A stretch of DNA of 64,000 bases, taken from the NCBI RefSeq assembly GCF_900113965.1, contig NZ_FORI01000005.1, positions 186,001-250,000 on the forward strand. Reading direction: 5' to 3'. Source of the stretch: Treponema bryantii. Lineage in GTDB: Bacteria > Spirochaetota > Spirochaetia > Treponematales > Treponemataceae. Shown here piece after piece: positions 41,238 through 48,738 of this stretch. Made by a program: the position numbers and the translations under genes. The first letter of the stretch is position 1; each line of letters begins with the position of its first letter. The notes beneath the pieces are model-generated. The model did not search any database. It was given only the letters and a program-made list of their open reading frames with translations, and had not been told where the DNA came from.

Positions 41238-41288
41238 AAAAAAAAGGTCATTGCAGATTAGCGGAGTATTAACCAAGCTGCAATGACC
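41238..41288 (-). terminator. Intra-operon terminator/attenuator between malE and malF
   Basis: A perfect 11-bp stem, GGTCATTGCAG (41246-41256) with CTGCAATGACC (41278-41288), followed on the minus strand by eight T (41238-41245) and then the malF ribosome binding site. Confidence 0.8.
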
Positions 41289-41310
41289 ATGTAGTTTAAT
41301 TATAATTTAA

Positions 41311-42492
41311 TTAGTTAGCAGCTTCCATTGCGGCAGCAGCAGCGTCAAGATCCTGCTTAACATTGTCGCCGTCCCAGATTCCGCCGTAAGCACTACCCAT
41401 TGCAGACCAGTATGTACCCATCTGTGGGATTGTTGGCATAGGGAATGCGTAAGCAGCCTGTGAAAGGATTCCGTTAGAAAGTGGATCAGTAATTGTGATG
41501 TCCTTTCTTGGTGGGATCTGTGCTGTGAACTCAAATCTCTTTTCGAGGCAAGCCTTAGACATAAGGAACTTAGCGAAGTCCTGAGCTTCTGCCGGGTGTT
41601 CAGAGTAAGCACTTACGAAAGCGATACGTACACCAGAGAATGATGTAGCAGGTTTTCCATCGCCGAAGCCTGGAAGAGTTGTAATACCAAAGTTTTTTAC
41701 AGTCTTGCTGAAGTCTGAAATCTTCCATGGTCCTGTGATGATCATAGGAGCCTTTCCTTCTTCGAATGAAGAGTTACAGAAGTCGTCAGAAAGGTCAGCA
41801 GAAGGAACGTCGAGAATCTTCTTTCTCAAATCCTGGAAATACTGAAGTCCCTTGATTGTTGCTGGAGCATTGATTCCATGCTGTGACTTATCAGAACCGT
41901 TAGGTCCGAACAAAGATGTGCCGTAAGCGCTCATGAACATGTAAGAGTAGTATGCGTTACCTACACCCCATACGAGAGCGTATTTGTTCTGTGACTTATC
42001 GTTCCAAGTTTTAGCGTATTCAACAACTTCGTCCCATGTTTTTGGTGGGTTCTTAATGATGTCCTTGTTGTAGAACAATGCGTATGTTTCAATTGCAAGT
42101 GGGTAGCCGTAAAGTTTTCCATCATAAGTACCTGCAACTTTTGCTGCGTCTACGAAATCATTAATGAAAGATGTGTCTTCTACTGGGAGTACATGTCCAC
42201 CAGCTACAAGAGCTCCAACGTGATCATGAGGTGCAACAAATACATCAGCTCCAACTCCAGCCGGGCCGTCCAGCTCAATCTTTGCACGTGCATCTGGTGA
42301 ACCAACTGGCTCATAAATGATTTCAATGTTTGGATGGCTCTTCTTATACTCAGCAGCAGCCCATTCCATGAACTGGCGCTCTGGACCATCAGATTCCCAC
42401 ATCTTGAGAGTTACTTTTTTCTCTGAGCAGGAATTAAAAAGAAATACCGAAAGACATGCAAATGCAGCCAATACCTTAACAGATTTTTTCAT
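41311..42492 (-). CDS. malE: Maltodextrin-binding lipoprotein, MalE type
   Basis: Extracytoplasmic solute-binding protein that hands maltodextrin to MalFG. 393 residues from MKKSVKVLAAFACLSVFLFNSC, a lipoprotein signal with lipidated C22. The mature part has the family features: LKMWESDGPERQFMEWAA, then FVAPHDHVGALVAGG and AIETYALFYNKDI (close to MalE). GGAGGTAAT before the ATG is one of the strongest ribosome binding sites in the window. First gene of the operon, with a leader that contains its own hairpin. Confidence 0.93.
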   Translation of the reverse strand: MKKSVKVLAAFACLSVFLFNSCSEKKVTLKMWESDGPERQFMEWAAAEYKKSHPNIEIIYEPVGSPDARAKIELDGPAGVGADVFVAPHDHVGALVAGGHVLPVEDTSFINDFVDAAKVAGTYDGKLYGYPLAIETYALFYNKDIIKNPPKTWDEVVEYAKTWNDKSQNKYALVWGVGNAYYSYMFMSAYGTSLFGPNGSDKSQHGINAPATIKGLQYFQDLRKKILDVPSADLSDDFCNSSFEEGKAPMIITGPWKISDFSKTVKNFGITTLPGFGDGKPATSFSGVRIAFVSAYSEHPAEAQDFAKFLMSKACLEKRFEFTAQIPPRKDITITDPLSNGILSQAAYAFPMPTIPQMGTYWSAMGSAYGGIWDGDNVKQDLDAAAAAMEAAN

Positions 42493-42507
42493 ATTACCTC
42501 CAAATAT

Positions 42508-42577
42508 GAGTGGACTCCTTTTTTCCACTCAAAATCCTGTTATAGTTTTATTATATCCTTGATAGATATACTTTCAA
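42508..42577 (-). promoter_or_regulatory. malE promoter and leader hairpin
   Basis: On the minus strand TTGAAA (42572-42577), 16 bp, TATAAT (42550-42555). The leader of about 50 nt contains the hairpin GAGTGGA..TCCACTC (42508-42530), which ends 7 nt before GGAGG. Confidence 0.65.
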
Positions 42578-42615
42578 AAAAAATTTTTTTAGCGGTACTT
42601 TTCTTTTATTTTGAT

Positions 42616-42637
42616 GTGAAAATCGTACTATTTTCAC
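42616..42637. promoter_or_regulatory. 22-bp inverted repeat upstream of malE, possible operator
   Basis: GTGAAAAT-CGTACT-ATTTTCAC, perfect 8-bp arms, 40 bp upstream of the malE -35 box and just past the stop of the GH13 gene. A T-run follows only on the + strand, where no gene ends. An operator is therefore more likely than a terminator. Confidence 0.45.
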
Positions 42638-42648
42638 CTTTTTTTCAA

Positions 42649-44436
42649 TTAAAAACCGCTTTGTGCAATCAGAATTCCGTCGGAATCGAGGGTTCTGGTT
42701 TGCGCATTAAATCCATTTTTGAACAGAACTTTTGTTCCATCCAGCAAGTTAGAAACTTCTTCCTGCTTGCCTGAGAAGTTTACGATGATGAGAATGTTGT
42801 TCTCGCCGTCGTTTTTCTTCAGACAGAGAAGACGATCTTTTCCTTCAATGTGTTCAAAACTCATTTCATATGAACTCATTGCAGTGTTTGTTTTTCTCAA
42901 ATAAATCAGCTGCTTAATGATGTCCATCTCTTCGTCGCATTTTCCACTTTCAATATCTTTCCATGGCATGCAGCGGCGACAGTCAGGATCTTTTCCACCT
43001 TCAAGGAAAACTTCTGTACCGTAATAAATACATGGTGAGCCTGGCATAGCAAACATTACGGCGAGCATCTGAAGAGCTTTATTGCGGCTGCCGGCTTTTG
43101 TAACAAGACGCATTGTGTCGTGGCTGTCCATCAGGTTGAACATTACTTTCTGTGTCTGCTGGAAATAATCTGTGAGACAGCGGTTTACGTCCTGTTCAAA
43201 GCTGTGGCTTGTGCGTTCTTTGTCCAGAGCAAAATTGTAAATTGCATTCTGAAGAGGGTAGTTCATGATTGCGTCAAATTCGTTTCCGCGAAGCCATGGA
43301 ATTGAGTTGTGCCAGATTTCACCGATGATATAAAAATCATTCTTAAGACCGCGCATACGGGTCTGAAGTTCACGGCAGAAGTCATGGCAAACTTCATTTG
43401 CAACGTCCAGACGGAGTGCATCAATGTCATATTCTTTTACCCAGAACTCGCAGGCATCAATCAGATATTTGCGAACTTCCGGATTATTTGTGTTGAACTT
43501 TGGCATGTAATCGCAGTAAGCAAAGGCAAAAAACTTACCTTCGTCTGCGTTATGGCCTGGCTTTCCAGGGAAACTCCAGTCATTTACCATATACCAGTCG
43601 GCATATTTTGAGTTCTGGCGGTTTTTAAGTACATCCTGCCAGGCAAAAAACTCCCAGCCCGAATGATTGAAAACACCGTCCAGCATAATTCTGATACCGT
43701 ATTTATGTGCTTCGGCAACAAGCTTTTTCATATCTTCTTTTGTACCAAAGTCCGGGTCGATATCAAAATAATCAGTTGTGTCATATTTATGCTGAGTTGT
43801 AGAGCAGTTAACCGGATTAAGGTAAATACCAGTAATTCCAAGGTCTGCAAGATAACTCATTTTTTCTGTGATGCCGCCAAGATTTCCGCCAAACTTCTGT
43901 TCGTTAGTTACAACAGTGTCTCTGTCTGGCCATGGAGAAAGTCCTTCCTTTTTATCAGCAATAGGACCTTTTCTGAAACGGCTTGGGAAAATCTGATACC
44001 ATACAGTATTCTCTGCCCATTTAGGAGGATTACAGATATCATTCTGATTCATCCATGGGAAAATGAAAGGGTAGTATTCATCTTCGGCGCGGTGAAAATC
44101 CTCTTCACAAACAAGTCCGCTTTCACCGTAGATATAAGAATCATCTCCTGCTTTAATATTGAAAAAATATTTACAGCGTTTGAATTTTGGCTGGAGCTTG
44201 ATTGTCCACCACAAATGATTCTGGAGCTCTTTTTTCTCTGTGACTTCGACCGAGGTATACTGCCAGGTATAGTTAGAAGCGTTGTTAGAAAGCCCCCAGT
44301 CAAAAGGGTCTCCCCAAAGAAGAAAAACCTTTTCAACTTCCTTACCTGTGCGAAGATTAATTATCAGGTTATCCTTATCAAGTGGATAACAATAGTTGTC
44401 AAAAGCATGATGTTCAATTGCATTTAAATGTATCAT
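42649..44436 (-). CDS. Cytoplasmic GH13 enzyme (neopullulanase/cyclomaltodextrinase type)
   Basis: 595 residues with no signal peptide. The N-terminal domain of about 110 residues resembles the CBM34 domain of neopullulanase-type enzymes (EKVFLLWGDPFDW, WTIKLQPKFKRCKYFF). It is followed by WAENTVWYQIFPSRF, a hallmark of this subfamily. Catalytic D344 (LRLDVANE), E373 (IIGEIWHN) and D440 (DSHDTMR). It probably hydrolyses imported maltodextrins, cyclodextrins or branched fragments. It lies upstream of malE on the same strand and divergent from the AraC regulator. Confidence 0.9.
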   Translation of the reverse strand: MIHLNAIEHHAFDNYCYPLDKDNLIINLRTGKEVEKVFLLWGDPFDWGLSNNASNYTWQYTSVEVTEKKELQNHLWWTIKLQPKFKRCKYFFNIKAGDDSYIYGESGLVCEEDFHRAEDEYYPFIFPWMNQNDICNPPKWAENTVWYQIFPSRFRKGPIADKKEGLSPWPDRDTVVTNEQKFGGNLGGITEKMSYLADLGITGIYLNPVNCSTTQHKYDTTDYFDIDPDFGTKEDMKKLVAEAHKYGIRIMLDGVFNHSGWEFFAWQDVLKNRQNSKYADWYMVNDWSFPGKPGHNADEGKFFAFAYCDYMPKFNTNNPEVRKYLIDACEFWVKEYDIDALRLDVANEVCHDFCRELQTRMRGLKNDFYIIGEIWHNSIPWLRGNEFDAIMNYPLQNAIYNFALDKERTSHSFEQDVNRCLTDYFQQTQKVMFNLMDSHDTMRLVTKAGSRNKALQMLAVMFAMPGSPCIYYGTEVFLEGGKDPDCRRCMPWKDIESGKCDEEMDIIKQLIYLRKTNTAMSSYEMSFEHIEGKDRLLCLKKNDGENNILIIVNFSGKQEEVSNLLDGTKVLFKNGFNAQTRTLDSDGILIAQSGF

Positions 44437-44530
44437 GATTCGAATATAATATTGCTTTATTACGTTTTGTAGTGTTATAATTTCCTAAAAATATGACAAA
44501 AGTTACTTTTTTAGGGAGATTTGAATAGAT

Positions 44531-45451
44531 ATGATTAATGCAAAAAAGCAGGAATCGAGACCGAGAGGTTCTGTTTCTTATCCGATGGAATATTACAGAA
44601 TAGACACTTCCGAGCCAAATTATGATCTTCCTTATCATTGGCATATTGAGTTTGAGTTTATTCATATTCTGCGCGGGGAGTACACTTTGTTTGCCGGCAC
44701 AAGAGAATATGTTTTGAAGGCCGGAGATTTCTTTTTGATGTCCAGTGGTATTCTCCATGGAGACAGTGAACGGTTCCGCGGTAAGTGTATTTACGAATCA
44801 CTCGTTTTTGATCCGAACATCATGATGATTAATAATTACGCCACAGTTCCTTTTTTAGAGCGGCTGATTGAAGGCGAAAATTATTTTTCTATTTTACAGT
44901 GCACAGACGAAACTGATTTTTCAAAGAGACTTTTAGAATTGTTTAAAACCGTAAAGGCTAAGAACGAAGGTTATGCCTACGAAACAATCAGTCTTTTGTT
45001 CCAGCTGTTCGGCTTTATTGATCTTCATAAAATGTATGAACGTAATGAGCATTACATGAAGGAGAACGGAAAACTTATCTGGCTCAAGTGTGTAATGAAT
45101 CTGATTAAGCAGAAGTACGGAGAATCTATAAGCCTTGCACAGATGGCAGACAGTGCTGGTTTTTCTCCAAAATATTTCTGCCGTGTTTTCCATGAAGTAA
45201 CACATTACACTCCAATGGAATATCTTAATCAATATAGAATAAACCGTGCTGCAGAAATGCTTTTGGGTACAGATGAATCTATAGAAGATATTGCATATGA
45301 CTGTGGTTTTAATGACATCAGTTATTTTATAAAATTATTCAAAAGATATAAAAATAAAACTCCGTTGAAGTACAGGGCAGAAGGACAGGAAGAGACTGCC
45401 CCGGTTCAGATGGACAAAAAAAGTGAGCATGAAAATGAGAAGACTGAATAA
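44531..45451 (+). CDS. AraC-family transcriptional regulator
   Basis: 306 residues. The N-terminal cupin-like sensor domain (PYHWHIEFEFIHILRGEYTL, LKAGDFFLMSSGILHGD) fits a small sugar ligand. The C-terminal double helix-turn-helix (about 190-290) has SLAQMADSAGFSPKYFCRVF and SIEDIAYDCGFNDISYFIKL followed by the usual PLKYR-type end. AGGGAG precedes the ATG. Divergent from the GH13-malEFG genes, so it is the best candidate regulator of the maltodextrin locus. The 3' end overlaps the next gene by about 20-30 nt. Confidence 0.92.
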   Translation: MINAKKQESRPRGSVSYPMEYYRIDTSEPNYDLPYHWHIEFEFIHILRGEYTLFAGTREYVLKAGDFFLMSSGILHGDSERFRGKCIYESLVFDPNIMMINNYATVPFLERLIEGENYFSILQCTDETDFSKRLLELFKTVKAKNEGYAYETISLLFQLFGFIDLHKMYERNEHYMKENGKLIWLKCVMNLIKQKYGESISLAQMADSAGFSPKYFCRVFHEVTHYTPMEYLNQYRINRAAEMLLGTDESIEDIAYDCGFNDISYFIKLFKRYKNKTPLKYRAEGQEETAPVQMDKKSEHENEKTE

Positions 45452-46580
45452 AAAAATTTTGCTGATTATTATTGTGGCTGCGTTGTGCGCCGGCGGATAT
45501 TTTGCATGGGATTATTTTGGAAACAAAGAAGAAAAGATTTCTTATGTTGATTTCTGGCAGTGTGTTGAAGCAGGCGAAGTTTCGTCTGTAAAGATTGAAG
45601 GCGAGACTCTTCATTTTACGGTAAAGTCCAGCCCGGTAAAATTTAAAACACAAAATCCTAATTCACCTGTTTTGCAGGAAGAATTGATGAAGCGCGCAAT
45701 TGAGGTTTCAATTGCAAAAGACGGTACAGAAATTCTTTCTTTGATTTTTGATTTGATTTTCTATCTCTTTTTCTTTGGAGTGATTTTTATTGCTTTCAGA
45801 AAATTCATTTCTCCGAACACGTTCAAAGTTGTTCATAAAACCGGCGTAAAGTTTGATGATGTTGTTGGAATGGACAAGCTTAAGCGCGATATGGTGCAGG
45901 TAATGGAGATTATGAAAAAGCCTGCTGAGTATGCAAAGAAGGGACTTCGCATGCCAAAGGGCATTCTTCTTGAAGGCGATCCTGGAAACGGAAAAACTCT
46001 TTTTGCAAAAGCGCTGGCAGGGGAGTCTAAGATAAACTTTATTCCTGCCAAGGCAACTGATTTTGAAAGTATGTTTATGGCCATTGGTCCTTTGAAAGTA
46101 AAGCTTCTTTTTAAGAAGGCAAGACGACGCGCTCCTTGTATTGTATTTATTGATGAGTTTGATGGAATCGGTACAATCAGAAATTACAGTGGTTCTGCAA
46201 TTGAAACTGAGAACACCAGAATTGTAACTGCGCTGCTTAATGAGCTGGACGGCTTTGAAGCGAGCAATGGAGTTCTTGTGATTGCGGCAACCAACAGCAT
46301 TAAGGCTCTGGACCCGGCTTTGATTCGTCCGGGCCGTTTTGATGCAAAGCTTACAGTGCCATATCCAGATGAAGATGCACGCCGCCAGCTTGTAGAAATG
46401 TACACAAGAGGAAAATCACCAGCCGCAGAATGCAGTCCCGAAGCGCTGGCCCGCCTTTTCAACGGCTATTCCTGCGCAATGATCGAAAGTATTCTTAATA
46501 ACGCAGCCCTCCGGGCAGGTCAGGACGGCCGCCCGGAATTCACGCTGGCAGATGTAAAAGCCGCCACCGAGGAAGCCTAA
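45423..46580 (+). CDS. FtsH-like membrane AAA ATPase without a protease domain
   Basis: 385 residues. Two N-terminal membrane segments (about 10-28 and 100-125) flank a small FtsH-type extracytoplasmic domain (SYVDFWQCVEAGEVSSVKIE). The AAA module has Walker A EGDPGNGKTLFAKAL, Walker B CIVFIDEFDGIG, and second region of homology ATNSIKALDPALIRPGRFD, all intact. It ends after the AAA lid (VKAATEEA). No HEXXH and no M41 region follow. Possible starts are GTG 45423, ATG 45429 and ATG 45435, all inside the end of the araC gene. A full FtsH is at 56260, so this is a paralogue with a non-proteolytic or adaptor role (inferred). Confidence 0.88.
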   Translation: MSMKMRRLNKKILLIIIVAALCAGGYFAWDYFGNKEEKISYVDFWQCVEAGEVSSVKIEGETLHFTVKSSPVKFKTQNPNSPVLQEELMKRAIEVSIAKDGTEILSLIFDLIFYLFFFGVIFIAFRKFISPNTFKVVHKTGVKFDDVVGMDKLKRDMVQVMEIMKKPAEYAKKGLRMPKGILLEGDPGNGKTLFAKALAGESKINFIPAKATDFESMFMAIGPLKVKLLFKKARRRAPCIVFIDEFDGIGTIRNYSGSAIETENTRIVTALLNELDGFEASNGVLVIAATNSIKALDPALIRPGRFDAKLTVPYPDEDARRQLVEMYTRGKSPAAECSPEALARLFNGYSCAMIESILNNAALRAGQDGRPEFTLADVKAATEEA

Positions 46581-46602
46581 GCCGCCGGCGCGGCCGCTAA
46601 GC

Positions 46603-48675
46603 CTAAAAGTCCACAACCTTCACCGACTTAACGATGAGGCTGCGGCCATTTATAATGATTTCACCTGTTTCTTCAAGGACTTGAGCAAGCTTTTCATCAA
46701 TAGTCAGAGAAACTGTGCCTGAGTTTTTTATTTCAATACACCAGCCGTCTTTAAGAGTTCCGCCTTTTATTTTGACATTCTTCTGCTGAACAAGATCACA
46801 CCATTTCAGGTCCGGATCATTATAACCAATCTGCATTATCGCATCAGAGCCGGTTGTTTCAATTTCGAATTCAAGTTTATACTTTGGAGGAGTTGAACGC
46901 ACCAGAACGCTCGAATCAATACCAAAGCCATCATCAAAATCCTTTTCTACAACAGGCTCAGAAATAAGATTTTTTCCGACGATGCTCTCAATTTTTATAG
47001 TATTCTTTTTTACAAAATCATCACTTAAAGGATATTCCTTTCCTTCGCAGCCATAAATCAGAGTATCAACATATTCATCTTCATACCATTTCAAATCCTG
47101 ATATGATAAATAACCAAAACAATTCCACTTGCAGGTGTAATCAGCGTCATTAATCATAGTTACGTTGCAGGAACGGCCAGGCTTTTTTGCTTCTTCAAAA
47201 AATACTTTAAGACAGTCTATGCGTTCCATAACCGGAATTGAACGGTCATGCAAACCTTCAGACATATAAACCGGAATATGCTTAGAAAAATACAGCTTGT
47301 CATAAGTAGCAAACCATTCCTTAAGATGTCTCTTTACAGAATCATGTAAGATCTTTTTTGAATAAGGCTTTCCGCAGCCCATAGGATAGCAGTGGAAGGT
47401 TGGAATGAGTTTGTCCTTAACCTTGTCCTTTGGAAGGGAGAAGACCTTACTGTAAAGGGACTTCTCTGCTCCACTATAACCTTCTACCATTATAAAGCGT
47501 TTTGCGTTGTTTCCACCGGTTGAACGGATTGTATCTACAATCGCCTGATTATATTCCTTCAAAATAGAATAATTTTTTTTGCATACTGCGCAATCGTCTT
47601 GTGGATGCCAGGCATGCTCGTGGAAGCAGTTAATAGGCTCGTTCAGAGTTTCAAAAATCAGATGTTCATCATAAGAGTTGTTGAAGGTCTGTGAATACTG
47701 AAGCCAGATTGCCTTTAAGAATCTCAGAGATTCTTTTTTATGTTTTTCATCTACAGAATAACCAGCAAAATGTACGCTTTCTTCAGTCATTTTGAGGTAA
47801 GCCTGGTCCTGCAGCATTTCTGCAACCGGACCGCACAAAATTACATACATATCTTCTTCAATAGCCCAGTCCACAACATCCTTCAATATCTTCATAAAGC
47901 GAGGGTCAATTGTGTAATCTTCATCAATAAGGTGAGCATAAGAAGCAACCTGAAGTCTTATGGTTTTAAAGCCTCTTTTTCTGATTGCCTGAATTATTTC
48001 CTTTGAAGGCTTTACATCACCAGACCAGGAGAAAGAGTCAAGTCCAAAATTCTGCCAGCCACTTACAGAATGCAAGGCTCCGTAATGAAAGCCTGCTCCA
48101 AGTCCGGCAACAAAATCCCAGGCGCTGATTGAATCATTAAAGTTTCCGCTTGTCGCTGTATCAATAAGAGGCGGCGTGCCATCCGGAGCTGCAGGATCAG
48201 TTTTCTGCGGGTTACTGACTTTTTCAAAAGAAATTTCATCAATTCTGAATTTATATTTTCTGATATGGTTTACCGACATAAAACCGAGGTTTTCCAGATT
48301 GGTAACTCCTTCTTTTATAGGAATTACCATTTCTGTAAGGTAAGAAGGACAGTATGTGCTGTCGCCCCAGTAGTCTGCAGTTGGATCATTTTTATATGCC
48401 GTATTCAAATGAAAACCATAGTCTCCCAGAGCCTTATACTTTATCCTTATGATATTGTATGAGCTGATATCTTTATCCAGCCACAATCCTAAGCCAACCT
48501 GCTCTTCATAATCACGGTCTATCGTAATAACCCTAGACGCCTTGTCATAAGTCATAGTCTTATCACCGTTAGCTGCGTCAATTGCATTCAGGTCAGCTTT
48601 AAAAGGCTTTACGTTCTGTGCAAAAAGGCACCCACATGAGAGAATAATTAAAAGAGATAAAATGAAATGTTTCAT
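46603..48675 (-). CDS. Secreted GH5-type glycoside hydrolase (endoglucanase-like)
   Basis: 690 residues with signal peptide MKHFILSLLIILSCGCLFA. An N-terminal beta domain (about 20-160) resembles a carbohydrate-binding module. A Pro/Asp-rich linker leads to the catalytic barrel: FKTIRLQVASYAHLID, acid/base E346 in FETLNEPI, nucleophile E473 in PVYMSEGLHD. These are the GH5 signatures. A C-terminal beta domain (about 580-690) may be a second binding module. Likely substrate is beta-1,4-glucan or mannan. The cytoplasmic GH3 gene 4 kb away could complete its products. -10 box 6 nt before the ATG. Confidence 0.85.
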   Translation of the reverse strand: MKHFILSLLIILSCGCLFAQNVKPFKADLNAIDAANGDKTMTYDKASRVITIDRDYEEQVGLGLWLDKDISSYNIIRIKYKALGDYGFHLNTAYKNDPTADYWGDSTYCPSYLTEMVIPIKEGVTNLENLGFMSVNHIRKYKFRIDEISFEKVSNPQKTDPAAPDGTPPLIDTATSGNFNDSISAWDFVAGLGAGFHYGALHSVSGWQNFGLDSFSWSGDVKPSKEIIQAIRKRGFKTIRLQVASYAHLIDEDYTIDPRFMKILKDVVDWAIEEDMYVILCGPVAEMLQDQAYLKMTEESVHFAGYSVDEKHKKESLRFLKAIWLQYSQTFNNSYDEHLIFETLNEPINCFHEHAWHPQDDCAVCKKNYSILKEYNQAIVDTIRSTGGNNAKRFIMVEGYSGAEKSLYSKVFSLPKDKVKDKLIPTFHCYPMGCGKPYSKKILHDSVKRHLKEWFATYDKLYFSKHIPVYMSEGLHDRSIPVMERIDCLKVFFEEAKKPGRSCNVTMINDADYTCKWNCFGYLSYQDLKWYEDEYVDTLIYGCEGKEYPLSDDFVKKNTIKIESIVGKNLISEPVVEKDFDDGFGIDSSVLVRSTPPKYKLEFEIETTGSDAIMQIGYNDPDLKWCDLVQQKNVKIKGGTLKDGWCIEIKNSGTVSLTIDEKLAQVLEETGEIIINGRSLIVKSVKVVDF

Positions 48676-48681
48676 AGAACA

Positions 48682-48690
48682 ATTATAGCA
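48682..48690 (-). promoter_or_regulatory. Extended -10 promoter of the GH5 gene, predicts a leaderless mRNA
   Basis: On the minus strand TGC precedes TATAAT (48682-48687), then 6 nt to the ATG at 48675. No good -35 box (TTTCTC at 17 bp). Confidence 0.55.
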
Positions 48691-48738
48691 TGAGAGCTTG
48701 AAAAGAGAAAAATTTTATGAGAGGTCTGCGAGAGCGGG

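Noticed and set aside
43663-44427. 254-codon + strand ORF
   Set aside because: Antisense to the GH13 gene with conserved motifs; the ORF has no family features.
45423-45451. Frameshift joining the AraC gene and the FtsH-like gene
   Set aside because: Both proteins have complete, unrelated ends. The overlap is short and typical of coupled genes.
45423-46580. FtsH-like gene as a pseudogene
   Set aside because: The AAA motifs are all intact and the reading frame closes cleanly. No protease remnant follows before the converging GH5 gene.
46581-46602. GC-rich stretch with GCGGCCGC between converging genes as a terminator
   Set aside because: No clear stem with a T-run; the TAAGCC copies are direct, not inverted.
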